From CAMCTV01 sp964420985 (GTDB lineage: Bacteria > Bacteroidota > Bacteroidia > Flavobacteriales_D > Sanyastnellaceae), in contig CAYQUT010000002.1 in assembly GCA_964420985.1 (NCBI GenBank), positions 151,456 to 215,455 of the forward strand: a stretch of 64,000 bases of DNA. The letters are read 5' to 3'. Positions 16,702 to 25,420 of this stretch are shown one piece after another. Position 1 is the first letter of the stretch. Each line of letters opens with the position of its first letter. Both the position numbers and the translations under genes were made by a program. Under the pieces are notes generated by a model, which worked only from the letters and a program-made list of their open reading frames with translations, searched no databases and was not told where the DNA came from.

Positions 16702-18636
16702 ATGACCGAATACAAAGCTGGACCCTTATTATCTCAAATCCTTGAACCCAAAGACCTCAAAGAGAAGGTAAAAGAAAAGGATTTGCCACAATTGTGTCAA
16801 GAACTGCGTCAATACATCGTTGACATCGTTTCAGAAAAAGGAGGGCACTTTGGTGCCAGTTTGGGTGTTGTGGAAATGACGGTAGCCTTACATTATGTGT
16901 ATGATACACCTTATGATCAGTTGATTTGGGATGTAGGTCATCAAGCCTATGGGCACAAAATCTTAACGGGCAGGAGAGATCGTTTTCATACGAATCGTAA
17001 ATACAAAGGAATATCTGGCTTCCCAAAGCGATCTGAGAGTCCGTTTGATACCTTCGGTGTGGGGCATAGTTCAACCTCCATTTCCGCGGCCGTGGGTATG
17101 GCCGTGGCGGCCAAAATAAAGGAAGAGAAGGATAGGCACGTTGTCGCTGTTATTGGTGATGGAGCCATGACCGCGGGCCTGGCGTTTGAGGGATTGAATC
17201 ATGGCGGTATAACGGATTCAAATATTCTGGTTGTGTTAAATGACAACTGCATGAGTATTGATCCCAATGTTGGAGCATTGAAGGAATATCTCACGGATAT
17301 CACCACCAGTCATACCTATAACAAGGTTAAAGATGACATCTGGCAACTATTGGGTAAGGTCAGTAAGTTTGGTCCGAATGCCCAAGCTGTGGCACACAAG
17401 ATTTCAGAATCTCTGAAAGGATCTTTAATCAAGGAGAGCAATTTATTTGAGTCATTGAAGTGGAGATATTTTGGTCCCATTGATGGTCATGATGTCAACC
17501 ATATGGTCAAAGTGATGGAAGATTTAAAGGATATTCCAGGTCCAAAAATATTGCATTGTATAACAAAGAAAGGAAAAGGGTATGCCCCTGCAGAAGCGGG
17601 TTCACCTACCACTTGGCATGCGCCAGGTATTTTCAATAAAGAGACAGGAGAGATTGTGAAGGTGGTGCCTAAAAACCCTCAGCCCCCTTTGTATCAGGAT
17701 GTTTTTGGTCACAGCATTATTGAGTTGGCTGAAAAGAATGAAAAAATAGTTGGAGTTACTCCTGCTATGCCCTCTGGAAGTTCATTGAAGTTTATGATGG
17801 AGGCCATGCCAAAGCGTGCATTTGACGTGGGTATTGCAGAACAGCATGCCGTAACATTCAGTGCGGGTATGGCAACCCAAGGATTGGTCCCATTTTGCAA
17901 TATTTATAGTTCCTTCATGCAACGAGCCTTTGATCAGGTTTTGCATGATGTAGCCATTCAAAATTTAAATGTTGTTTTCTGTCTAGACCGGGGCGGATTG
18001 GTAGGTGCTGATGGCCCAACGCATCATGGAGCATACGATTTGGCTTATATGCGTTGTATCCCGAACATGGTGGTGTCATCACCGATGAATGAACAAGAGT
18101 TGCGCAATCTGATGTATACAGCACAATTGGAAAATCAAGGGCCTTTCACCATTCGTTATCCAAGAGGCAATGGAGTGATGACCGATTGGAAAACGCCTTT
18201 TGAGGCAGTGAAAGTTGGCCAAGGTAGAAGATTGAAAAATGGTTCTGATATCGCCTTTTTATCGCTTGGTCCCATTGGAAATTATGTAACCAAGGCCATT
18301 GAAGCATTGGAACAAAATGGATTGAGTGTCGCTCATTATGATATGCGTTTTGTTAAGCCCATTGATGAAGTCATGCTGCACGAAGTTTTTGGAAAGTTTA
18401 AGCATGTCATCACCATTGAAGATGGATGTATTCAGGGTGGTATGGGTTCGGCTGTATTAGAGTTCATGGGAGACAATGGCTACACGAGCCGCGTAAAGCG
18501 ATTGGGAATCCCAGATCAATACATTGAACACGGAACACAGGATGAATTGTATGCGGAGTGTGGATTTGATGTGAACGGAATGATTTCCGCAGTCAATGAA
18601 ATGTTGGAGTTGTCGATAGCTGTACAGACCGCGTAA
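16702..18636 (+). CDS. dxs: 1-deoxy-D-xylulose-5-phosphate synthase
   Basis: Dxs condenses pyruvate with glyceraldehyde 3-phosphate, the thiamine-diphosphate-dependent first step of the MEP pathway. The 644 residues agree with the family. The ThDP/Mg motif is IGDGAMTAG (151-159) continuing to LNDN (179-182); His49 and His80 lie in the substrate pocket segments GGHFGASLG and WDVGHQAYGHK. GIAEQHAV in the second domain carries the catalytic Glu, and the transketolase C-terminal domain ends the protein. Together with ispD it shows that the organism makes isoprenoids by the MEP route. The DUF2480 gene follows after three nucleotides, so the two are one unit ended by the hairpin at 19153. Confidence 0.97.
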   Translation: MTEYKAGPLLSQILEPKDLKEKVKEKDLPQLCQELRQYIVDIVSEKGGHFGASLGVVEMTVALHYVYDTPYDQLIWDVGHQAYGHKILTGRRDRFHTNRKYKGISGFPKRSESPFDTFGVGHSSTSISAAVGMAVAAKIKEEKDRHVVAVIGDGAMTAGLAFEGLNHGGITDSNILVVLNDNCMSIDPNVGALKEYLTDITTSHTYNKVKDDIWQLLGKVSKFGPNAQAVAHKISESLKGSLIKESNLFESLKWRYFGPIDGHDVNHMVKVMEDLKDIPGPKILHCITKKGKGYAPAEAGSPTTWHAPGIFNKETGEIVKVVPKNPQPPLYQDVFGHSIIELAEKNEKIVGVTPAMPSGSSLKFMMEAMPKRAFDVGIAEQHAVTFSAGMATQGLVPFCNIYSSFMQRAFDQVLHDVAIQNLNVVFCLDRGGLVGADGPTHHGAYDLAYMRCIPNMVVSSPMNEQELRNLMYTAQLENQGPFTIRYPRGNGVMTDWKTPFEAVKVGQGRRLKNGSDIAFLSLGPIGNYVTKAIEALEQNGLSVAHYDMRFVKPIDEVMLHEVFGKFKHVITIEDGCIQGGMGSAVLEFMGDNGYTSRVKRLGIPDQYIEHGTQDELYAECGFDVNGMISAVNEMLELSIAVQTA

Positions 18637-18639
18637 AAA

Positions 18640-19137
18640 ATGGAAATTGTCAATAAGGTTGCTGCAAGTGGATTAATCACCATTGATCTGCAAGAGATAG
18701 TGGATCAAGTTGATTTTGAAGTGGTGGATATTCGTCCAGCTCTGTGGCAAGGGTTGGCACTAAGAGAGGCGGATTTAAAATCGTTTACTGAACAGTTGCT
18801 AACACAAGATTTTTCTGGTAAAGTATTGTGGTTGGATATTCCAGAAGATATTGTTGTTCCTCAATGGGCATTCATATGGATGCAATCCAAGTTGTATGGA
18901 AAGACAAAGGGTTTCTTTTTAGGTCCGTTATTAGAAGCGCAACGATCTTTCTTGAAGAGTCACATTCTCCACATGGAAACCTCCGATTGGGAAGGGAAAA
19001 GAGTTGTGATTAAAGGCTGTACTGATCACCGTGTTACGTCCGAAATTCAAATGATGCTGGTCAACCGTTTGTTGCCATGTGTGAAAAGCTTGATGTATGG
19101 TGAACCGTGTTCTACGGTTCCGTTGTTTAAGCGATAA
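18640..19137 (+). CDS. DUF2480 family protein
   Basis: A 165-residue cytoplasmic protein found in Bacteroidota, of unknown function. Family hallmarks are MEIVNKVAASGLITIDL at the N-terminus, DIPEDIVVPQWAF in the middle, RVVIKGC (about residue 121-127) and the C-terminal KSLMYGEPCSTVPLFKR. The conserved Cys in KGC and in PCSTVPL could bind a metal or cofactor, which is an inference. It starts three nucleotides after the dxs stop, so it is cotranscribed with dxs, though nothing in the sequence links it to isoprenoid synthesis. A terminator follows. Confidence 0.9.
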   Translation: MEIVNKVAASGLITIDLQEIVDQVDFEVVDIRPALWQGLALREADLKSFTEQLLTQDFSGKVLWLDIPEDIVVPQWAFIWMQSKLYGKTKGFFLGPLLEAQRSFLKSHILHMETSDWEGKRVVIKGCTDHRVTSEIQMMLVNRLLPCVKSLMYGEPCSTVPLFKR

Positions 19138-19152
19138 CAAAATAATGATTTC

Positions 19153-19169
19153 GCTCCTACGGAGCTTTT
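19153..19169 (+). terminator. GCTCC-TAC-GGAGC hairpin with T run; terminator or REP-like palindrome
   Basis: A 5-bp GC-rich stem (GCTCC/GGAGC) with a TAC loop is followed by TTTT, 15 nt after the DUF2480 stop. The core CTCCTACGGAG is, from memory, a motif dispersed in many Bacteroidota genomes. It lies 150 bp upstream of a REP-associated-transposase-like gene, so it may be a remnant of a REP-like element as well as a terminator. Confidence 0.55.
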
Positions 19170-19320
19170 GATTCTATTTATGGGTAAGTGGTTATAGGCT
19201 ATATATTCTTTGCTTATGCTTTGTAACCACTGAATGGCTAGAGGATGATCTCATCTTATGCATTTATATGCCCCTTATGTGTTTCTTCTTTTTGAAATTG
19301 AATTGATATAACGTTGTCTC

Positions 19321-19869
19321 ATGAAACAACAAATATTTTTTGAATCCGACCAAATTTACCGGGTAACTTGGGTCGCTCCAATGGATGGCTTATTTTATAA
19401 TCATCTGGAGAGTCAATCACTGAATGCAGAGTATTTGCAGGAGCAATTGGAAGCTGCGGGTAGGTTATTGGCTTGGGTTATGGTTCCAGGTCAATGTCAT
19501 ATTTTAATACAACTGCGCACAATGAAGAAGGGCGAAGGAGTGGTTGTATTTTCTGAGAAACTTAAAATGATATTTGGATTGGCTTTCTTTTTTGAAACAG
19601 AGAGAAGGTATAGTGCTCGGTGGGTGATGCCCAAGTATATTTCTTGTCCTGCGTATGGGGTCACGCGCAGTTTCATGCTGAGAGATCAGTTGAGATTCAT
19701 ACATGAAGTGCCAGTGGCATTGGGATATGCGATTGACCAATTTGATTGGCCTTTGAGTTCAGCCCAATACGTGCACAATGCAAAATGGAAACATCCGTTG
19801 TTACAATGGTGGAATGATGAGATTACAAATTTGACCTGCAATGATTCCGCATTTAGCAATATTGATTAA
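19321..19869 (+). CDS. Degenerate REP-associated tyrosine transposase-like (Y1_Tnp) protein
   Basis: A 182-residue protein that lines up end to end with IS200/RAYT-type HUH nucleases. YRVTWVAPMDGLF (13-25) matches the N-terminal strand; VMVPGQCHILIQL (53-65) matches the V-MPNHVHLLI core; QLRFIHEVPVALGYA (123-137) matches the YIHNNPVKAG helix; WPLSSAQY (143-150) matches the last motif. The first His of the HUH pair is Gln58, while His60 remains, so metal binding and strand cleavage are probably lost. Tyr112 is a candidate for the nucleophile position. A TAACGTTG box four nucleotides before the ATG suggests that it is expressed. I read it as a domesticated or decaying transposase rather than an active element. 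The neighbouring histidine kinase follows after 9 bp. Confidence 0.65.
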   Translation: MKQQIFFESDQIYRVTWVAPMDGLFYNHLESQSLNAEYLQEQLEAAGRLLAWVMVPGQCHILIQLRTMKKGEGVVVFSEKLKMIFGLAFFFETERRYSARWVMPKYISCPAYGVTRSFMLRDQLRFIHEVPVALGYAIDQFDWPLSSAQYVHNAKWKHPLLQWWNDEITNLTCNDSAFSNID

Positions 19870-19878
19870 TTTGGTTCA

Positions 19879-21363
19879 ATGAATCTATATAGCAGTAAGC
19901 AAAGATGGAAGTGGTTTTTGGTGTTGTTGGCGCTGCTGTTGGTGCTCTTTACTTTGGGTTACACGCAGATTATTGTCAATAGAATCAAGGAAGATGAAAA
20001 GCAAAAGGTAGCGTTATGGGCACAAAGTATCAGTAGGAATGCTCAATCCACTGAATACATTGATTCTCTTTTGCATTTGCTCAGGAGTGAAGAAGAGACA
20101 AAGGGAAAGCTTATTGGTAGAGCGCTTAGCATTATCTCAAATGGAGACCCAAATCTGGATTATTCCTTTCCATCGGAATTTTTAAAGGAGAATAATTCCA
20201 TTCCTATTTTGCTCTATGATAAGAGTAACCATTTTCAGCAGGGAAAGAACTTACCAAAAGGAAAAGAGCTCAATGCCCAATTTGCGGATTCATTGCGCGA
20301 CAAAATAGTGCAGAAATATGATCCTATTCTGATACCTGAGTTGGGAATGAAATTGTATTTTGACGATAGTGAGTTGTACAAAAGCATTGAGCAAAAGTTA
20401 AATGAACTCAATAACAGTTTCTTAAATAACGAAGTAGTGGGATCAACGGCGGTACCCATTTTGGTTGTTGAGCAAAAGACTGGTAAGGTCATAAAATATG
20501 CACGTTTGAAAGAGGAAGACGTTTCCAATCCCCAGCGATTGGAGGAGATTAAATCATACAATGCTCCCATCAGTGTGGTACAACCTGATGGAATGGCGGT
20601 AAATATATTTTATGAGGACTCATTGGTATTGCAGCAAATCAAATATTTTCCGATTGGACAGTTGGTCTTGGTCGCTGTTTTCCTACTGGTGAGCTACCTT
20701 ATCTTTTCAACCTATAGAAAGGCGGAGCAGAATCAAGTGTGGGTGGGGATGGCAAAGGAAACGGCGCATCAGTTAGGGACACCGTTGAGTTCATTGATGG
20801 GATGGGGAGCTTTACTGGAATCCCAAGGGGTGGAAAAGGGTTTTATAGAAGAATTGAATAAAGATGTCAATCGATTGCAGATTATCACGGAGCGCTTTTC
20901 TAAGATTGGTTCTCAGGCGGAGCTGAAGGAGGTAGATTTACGACACACCATTCATGAAGCTGTGGATTATGTTCAAAAACGAGTTTCTCGTCACATTCAA
21001 TTTGACCAGCATTTGCCCACTCAACCCGTTGTATTAAAGATCAATGAACCTTTGTTTGGTTGGGTTATTGAAAATTTGGTACGCAATGCAGCAGATGCTA
21101 TGGGAGAATCTGGAATTATCGAGATACGGGTGTTCACAGACGAACAGTGGGTGCGAGTTGAATTAAAAGACACGGGAAAGGGAATTCCAAAGCACAAGTG
21201 GAAAACAGTTTTTAAGCCGGGATATACCACCAAACCCAGAGGATGGGGTTTGGGACTATCTTTGGTTAAACGCATTGTAGAGGAGTATCACAGAGGACAT
21301 ATCTATGTATTGCGCTCTGAAGAAGGTGTGGGAACGACTTTTAGAATTGATTTAAAGCGATAA
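19879..21363 (+). CDS. Orphan membrane sensor histidine kinase
   Basis: A 494-residue sensor kinase. Membrane helix 1 spans about residues 12-30; an extracytoplasmic region of about 225 residues with no domain I recognise follows, then helix 2 at about 257-277. The H box AKETAHQLGTPLSSL places the phosphorylated His at 297; the HQLGTPL form is common in Bacteroidota kinases. The ATPase domain has an N box NLVRNAADAMG, G1 DTGKGIP and G2 GWGLGLSLV. No HAMP domain is evident and no response regulator is adjacent, so the partner is elsewhere. The gene begins 9 bp after the transposase-like gene and its last 12 bp overlap the convergent GNAT gene. Confidence 0.92.
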   Translation: MNLYSSKQRWKWFLVLLALLLVLFTLGYTQIIVNRIKEDEKQKVALWAQSISRNAQSTEYIDSLLHLLRSEEETKGKLIGRALSIISNGDPNLDYSFPSEFLKENNSIPILLYDKSNHFQQGKNLPKGKELNAQFADSLRDKIVQKYDPILIPELGMKLYFDDSELYKSIEQKLNELNNSFLNNEVVGSTAVPILVVEQKTGKVIKYARLKEEDVSNPQRLEEIKSYNAPISVVQPDGMAVNIFYEDSLVLQQIKYFPIGQLVLVAVFLLVSYLIFSTYRKAEQNQVWVGMAKETAHQLGTPLSSLMGWGALLESQGVEKGFIEELNKDVNRLQIITERFSKIGSQAELKEVDLRHTIHEAVDYVQKRVSRHIQFDQHLPTQPVVLKINEPLFGWVIENLVRNAADAMGESGIIEIRVFTDEQWVRVELKDTGKGIPKHKWKTVFKPGYTTKPRGWGLGLSLVKRIVEEYHRGHIYVLRSEEGVGTTFRIDLKR

Positions 21364-21849
21364 TTGTTTGACCATGACATAGTCATTCATCTGATAACCA
21401 TTACCAATTTCGATGTCTTCTGATTTTTCAATCACAAATCCGATGTGCTCGTAAAATCCAATGGATTTATTGTTTCTGTTGACATTTAATTCAATTTCCT
21501 TTTTATTCTTTTTCTTTCCCTCTTCAAAAATGTGGTTTAGCATTTTAAGTCCCCAACCGTTTTTTTGGGCAGCGGGATGGACGTATAGTTTGTGCAGCCT
21601 CACTCTGGTGTCACTGTGGTGAATACGAAACGATGCGAAACCATGTGGAATGTTGTCTTCTTTGAGTAAAATAAAAATATCTCCCTCGTCCATCTGATTT
21701 TCTAACGAGGGAACGCTGTACATTTTATCGAGCATGAAATCTATTTGGTCTTTGGAGATCATGTAATCATACACCAAAGGCCAAATCACATGTGCCAGAT
21801 CATGAATTATTTTTAATTCTTCTTTCTTTACAATTTCTATTTCAGCCAT
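21352..21849 (-). CDS. GNAT-family N-acetyltransferase
   Basis: A 165-residue acetyl-CoA-dependent acetyltransferase with unknown substrate. The acetyl-CoA-binding strand-loop-helix is LHKLYVHPAAQKNGWGLKMLNHI (about residues 90-112), a variant of the Q/RxxGxG/A motif with QKNGWG, and the C-terminal ELNVNRNNKSIGFYEHIGF is the typical splayed strand with the catalytic-site Tyr. It overlaps miaE upstream by 8 bp, consistent with cotranscription, and overlaps the 3' end of the convergent histidine kinase by 12 bp. Confidence 0.9.
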   Translation of the reverse strand: MAEIEIVKKEELKIIHDLAHVIWPLVYDYMISKDQIDFMLDKMYSVPSLENQMDEGDIFILLKEDNIPHGFASFRIHHSDTRVRLHKLYVHPAAQKNGWGLKMLNHIFEEGKKKNKKEIELNVNRNNKSIGFYEHIGFVIEKSEDIEIGNGYQMNDYVMVKQLSL

Positions 21850-22438
21850 GCATTGTTTCCTTTTTTCCGTATTTGGTCATGAGAGAGGCTTCAAAATCCA
21901 AAAATTCTTGCCAACGGGTATCAACATCAACTCCTCTGCTGTATTTGCGCGCAAAGCTTATGAAAGTGGCGTAGTGTTCAGCTTCACTTGCCATAAGGTC
22001 AAAGTAAAAAGTTCTTAATTCGGAGTCATTGATCTGTTGTGATAAAATTTTAAATCGTTCACAACTTCTGGCTTCAATCATCGCTGCAAAAAGCATGCGG
22101 TCTACAAAGTTTTGTTCTTTGCTCCCCCCCTGTTTGATGAATGAAGCAAGGTCATGTACATATTCATCTTTACGTTCCCTTCCCAATTTCAGTCCTCTTT
22201 TCAGTAGCTGTTCGTGTACTTGACCGAAATGTTCCATCTCCTCTTGTGCTATTCTTACCATTTCTGTAACAAGATCCGGAAATTCAGGATACCTTACAAT
22301 ACTGGAAATGGCATTGCTTGCAGCTTTTTGTTCGCAATAGGCGTGATCCGTTAAGACCTCTTCAATATTTTTTTCAGCGATGTTCACCCAGCGTGGGTCG
22401 GTGGGTAATTTTAGACCCAACATTACCTTATCAGACAT
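21842..22438 (-). CDS. miaE: tRNA-(2-methylthio-N6-isopentenyl-A37) hydroxylase
   Basis: MiaE hydroxylates the isopentenyl group of ms2i6A37 in tRNAs reading codons that start with U; the reaction uses O2 and a di-iron centre in a ferritin-like four-helix bundle. I start at ATG 22438 (198 residues); an upstream ATG (22453) would add five residues before MSDKVML and lie within the promoter. Iron-ligand segments are visible: EQKAASN in helix 1, EEMEHFGQVH in helix 2, MIEARSCERF in helix 3 and ASEAEHYATF in helix 4. The gene has a promoter with TTG, 19 bp, CAACTTTG, exactly 4 nt before the ATG. It is the first gene of a two-gene unit with the GNAT gene. Confidence 0.93.
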   Translation of the reverse strand: MSDKVMLGLKLPTDPRWVNIAEKNIEEVLTDHAYCEQKAASNAISSIVRYPEFPDLVTEMVRIAQEEMEHFGQVHEQLLKRGLKLGRERKDEYVHDLASFIKQGGSKEQNFVDRMLFAAMIEARSCERFKILSQQINDSELRTFYFDLMASEAEHYATFISFARKYSRGVDVDTRWQEFLDFEASLMTKYGKKETMHG

Positions 22439-22442
22439 GCTG

Positions 22443-22472
22443 CAAAGTTGCATTGAAAAGCGAAAAATTCAA
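22443..22472 (-). promoter_or_regulatory. Promoter of miaE (TTG-N19-CAACTTTG) ending 4 nt before the ATG
   Basis: On the minus strand TTG at 22472-22470 and CAACTTTG at 22450-22443 fit the Bacteroidota consensus except for C in place of the first T. Spacing to the start codon predicts a leaderless transcript. Confidence 0.6.
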
Positions 22473-22489
22473 AACCTTGGCTAAACATA

Positions 22490-22521
22490 TTGTCAATGGT
22501 TCTTAAAAGTATTTACCTTCG
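22490..22521 (+). promoter_or_regulatory. Promoter of rnr (TTG-N21-TACCTTCG) ending 5 nt before the ATG
   Basis: TTG at 22490-22492, 21 bp, then TACCTTCG at 22514-22521. It is back to back with the miaE promoter, 17 bp away. The short distance to ATG 22527 predicts a leaderless mRNA. Confidence 0.6.
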
Positions 22522-22526
22522 TTAGG

Positions 22527-24650
22527 ATGAAAAATAGGAAGAAAAATCCCGGAGGCGGGAATAAGAGAGTGCTGATGGATCAAGTGATGCAGGTGTTACA
22601 GTCCAATCCCCATCAACCAGTTAATTACAAGCAATTGTCTGCAGTATTGGGTATACAGGATTCTGGAGGAAGAGTGCTATTGATGGAAGTGTTGGAAGAT
22701 TTGAAGCGCAATGGGATGGTAAGAGAGCGAGACAGAGGTAAATTTTTACCAACTGTTTTGAATACAACTTTGGTTCAAGGAGTTCTGGACATCAACCGTT
22801 TTGGAAAAGGGTATGTCAGAATTGAAGGAATGGAAGAAGATGTGATGTTGGAACGCGGACGTTATGGAACGGCTTTGCCAGGAGATACCATTGAGCTGTC
22901 CATTACTGGAACGGCAAGACGGCCTAAGGTAGAGTTTAAGCGCATTGTTCAGCGTGGACGTGAGGAATATGTAGGTGTATTTTATGACAAAGGAGGTTAC
23001 GGTGAAGTGCAACCAGTCAATCGTCAAATGCCTATTTATTTTGTAGTGAAAGCTGAAGGGAAGTCTACTGCTGTTACTGGAGACAAGGTTTCTGTGAAAA
23101 TCAAGCAATGGACGGATCCCAAGCGCATGCCCTTGGCTGAGGTAACGAAAGTTTTTGGTCAACAGGGTGTCCATGAGGTGGAAATGCATGCGATTCTCGC
23201 TGAATTCAACTTGCCTTATGAATTTCCAGATCACGTTGTGGATGCAGCCAATAAAATAGATCCTGGATTTACGCAGGAGGAAATTGCCAGAAGAAGGGAT
23301 TTTAGAAATATTACCACCTTTACCATTGATCCATTTGACGCCAAGGATTTTGATGACGCGCTTTCATTGCAAAAGTTAGATAATGGAAATTGGGAAGTCG
23401 GTGTTCACATTGCAGATGTAAGTTTTTACGTTCAAGAGGGTTCTGTAGTTGACCTTGAAGCTCAGCAACGCGCCACTAGTGTTTATTTGGTGGATAGAAC
23501 CATACCGATGTTACCTGAGCGCCTTTCGAATGAGCTCTGCTCACTTCGACCGAATGAGCAGAAGATGACTTTTTCTGTTGTCTTTGAGGTCAATGATAAG
23601 GCTGAAATTTTAAGTCACTGGATTGGAAGAACAATCATTGAAAGTGATCGCAGATTTACCTACGAGGAAGCACAAGCCATGATTGAAGGGGGGGAGGGCG
23701 ATTTTAAGTCAGAGATTTTGACATTGAATGATTTGGCAAAGAGGTTTAGGAAGAAGCGTTTTGATCATGGTAGTATAGATTTTAGCAGTGAGGAGGTTAA
23801 GTTTCAATTGGATGAAAAGGGTACACCGACGGGCGTATATGTCAAAGTGATGAAGGATTCTAACCAGTTGATTGAAGAGTTTATGCTTTTGGCCAATCAA
23901 TATGTAGCGATGTATGCAGGTAAACCCAAACAAGGATCACCCAAACCATTTGTATACCGAATACATGATTTGCCAAGTCCAGAGAAAGTACAGCAGTTGA
24001 GGACTTTTCTGAAGCATTTGGGTTATAAGTTGCCTCGTCCTACGGATAGTGTAAGTGGCAATGCCATAAAAGAGTTATTGGCACGTGTAGCAGGTGAACA
24101 AGAAGAAAGTATGGTTCAAATCATGGCCATTAGGGCCATGGCCAAGGCTGAATACAGCACCAACAACATTGGGCACTTTGGTTTGGCTTTTTCCTATTAT
24201 TCCCATTTCACATCGCCCATCAGAAGATATCCCGATGTATTGGTGCATCGATTGTTGGACCGATATATTCAAGACCAAGGTTTGCCCAACGTGGCAAAGT
24301 TGGATCTTCATTGCAAGCATGATTCCATGATGGAAAAACGGGCTGCCGATGCGGAACGGGCAAGTATCAAATACAAACAAGTGGAATACCTATTGATGCG
24401 GAAGGATCAAATCTTTTCGGGTAAAATTAGTGGCATTACCAATGGCGGTTTGTTTGTAGAACTAGAAGGCAATAAATGTGAAGGTTTCTTACCCATTGAA
24501 GATTTGGGATTTGGTTTCCATTTTGATAAAGCCGCTTACATCATGGTCAATCAAAGAGGTGAGGAAATCCATCTCGGAGATGAGCTAGAAGTTAAAGTGA
24601 AGAGTGGAGATTTGTTGGAGCGACAAATTATTTTTTCATTGGTAGATTGA
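22527..24650 (+). CDS. rnr: Ribonuclease R (RNB family 3'-5' exoribonuclease)
   Basis: RNase R degrades structured RNAs from the 3' end and takes part in rRNA and tmRNA quality control. The 707 residues comprise an N-terminal winged-helix segment (about 15-75), cold-shock/OB domains (about 80-230), the RNB catalytic domain (about 260-590) and a C-terminal S1 domain (about 625-705, FSGKISGITNGGLFVEL). Catalytic acidic residues are visible in DPFDAKDFDDAL, with Asp268, Asp271, Asp274, Asp276 and Asp277 the candidate metal ligands. HFTSPIRRYPDVLVHR is the RNB signature. It is preceded by its own promoter. GT2 starts 14 bp downstream. Confidence 0.96.
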   Translation: MKNRKKNPGGGNKRVLMDQVMQVLQSNPHQPVNYKQLSAVLGIQDSGGRVLLMEVLEDLKRNGMVRERDRGKFLPTVLNTTLVQGVLDINRFGKGYVRIEGMEEDVMLERGRYGTALPGDTIELSITGTARRPKVEFKRIVQRGREEYVGVFYDKGGYGEVQPVNRQMPIYFVVKAEGKSTAVTGDKVSVKIKQWTDPKRMPLAEVTKVFGQQGVHEVEMHAILAEFNLPYEFPDHVVDAANKIDPGFTQEEIARRRDFRNITTFTIDPFDAKDFDDALSLQKLDNGNWEVGVHIADVSFYVQEGSVVDLEAQQRATSVYLVDRTIPMLPERLSNELCSLRPNEQKMTFSVVFEVNDKAEILSHWIGRTIIESDRRFTYEEAQAMIEGGEGDFKSEILTLNDLAKRFRKKRFDHGSIDFSSEEVKFQLDEKGTPTGVYVKVMKDSNQLIEEFMLLANQYVAMYAGKPKQGSPKPFVYRIHDLPSPEKVQQLRTFLKHLGYKLPRPTDSVSGNAIKELLARVAGEQEESMVQIMAIRAMAKAEYSTNNIGHFGLAFSYYSHFTSPIRRYPDVLVHRLLDRYIQDQGLPNVAKLDLHCKHDSMMEKRAADAERASIKYKQVEYLLMRKDQIFSGKISGITNGGLFVELEGNKCEGFLPIEDLGFGFHFDKAAYIMVNQRGEEIHLGDELEVKVKSGDLLERQIIFSLVD

Positions 24651-24652
24651 TT

Positions 24653-24660
24653 TAATTTTG
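24653..24660 (+). promoter_or_regulatory. -7 box (TAATTTTG) 4 nt upstream of the GT2 gene
   Basis: A perfect TAnnTTTG starts right after the rnr stop codon and ends 4 nt before ATG 24665. No TTG occurs at the usual distance, so it may be weak or only supplement read-through from rnr. Confidence 0.45.
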
Positions 24661-24664
24661 AATC

Positions 24665-25420
24665 ATGGCCCAATTCAGTGTTGTAGTGATAACGTTTAAT
24701 GAGTCGCGGAATATTGCACGATGCATTCAAAGCGCGTTGAAAGTATCGGATGACGTTGTGGTATGGGATTCTTTTTCAAAAGATGATACTGTTGCTGTAG
24801 CGAAAGCTTTGGGTGCACGCGTCTATCAACATGAATGGCAAGGTTATTCTATTTCTAAAAATGCGGCCAACAAAATGGCCAAATATGATTGGGTATTGTC
24901 ATTGGATGCCGATGAGTGTTTTGATGAAGCATTAGAAAAATCATTATTACAGTGGAGAGATGGAACTCCCGTTCCAGCATCCTTTCATCGTTTGACCAAT
25001 TATTGCGGATCTTGGATTCGGCACTGTGGATGGTATCCTGATACAAAGTTCAGGTTGTTCAACAGAAATGAAGTTCGCTGGGAGGGTATCATTCATGAAT
25101 ATCTTCAGTCAGATATTGAGATAACCCCGGTTGTTTTAAAGGGCAATTGTTTGCATTACAGTTATTATGATAGAGAGGGACATTATGCCCAAGCTAAAAA
25201 GTTTGTTACTCTGATGGCCAAAGAAAAAGTAATGGCTGGAAAAAGAACTTTTTGGTGCATGCGGTGGTTGTCTCCTATTGCAAAATTTCTGAATATGTAT
25301 TTGATAAAGGCGGGTATATTGGATGGTGTTGCAGGCTGGCATGTTTGCAGAATATCTGCATGGGCGGCCTATCAGAAATATGTCATGTGGTATCAATTTC
25401 AAACGGAGGTTAAGCCATGA
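24665..25420 (+). CDS. Glycosyltransferase family 2 (WaaE/KdtX-like, LPS core)
   Basis: A 251-residue inverting GT-A glycosyltransferase. VVVITFNESRNIARCI at the N-terminus, a WDSFSKDDT segment and the metal-binding LSLDADECF (DxD) are typical of the WaaE/KdtX group that adds a glucose to the LPS inner core; W-G-IHE-LQ (about residues 140-150) matches that group too. The nucleotide-sugar donor is not readable from the sequence. It overlaps the next gene by 4 bp (ATGA at 25417), so it forms a pair with the GT9 enzyme, consistent with building the LPS core. Confidence 0.9.
   Translation: MAQFSVVVITFNESRNIARCIQSALKVSDDVVVWDSFSKDDTVAVAKALGARVYQHEWQGYSISKNAANKMAKYDWVLSLDADECFDEALEKSLLQWRDGTPVPASFHRLTNYCGSWIRHCGWYPDTKFRLFNRNEVRWEGIIHEYLQSDIEITPVVLKGNCLHYSYYDREGHYAQAKKFVTLMAKEKVMAGKRTFWCMRWLSPIAKFLNMYLIKAGILDGVAGWHVCRISAWAAYQKYVMWYQFQTEVKP

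Noticed and set aside
19321..19869. Active IS200-like insertion sequence
   Set aside because: The HUH motif is incomplete, there is no TnpB partner, and no paired subterminal palindromes or target duplication can be seen.
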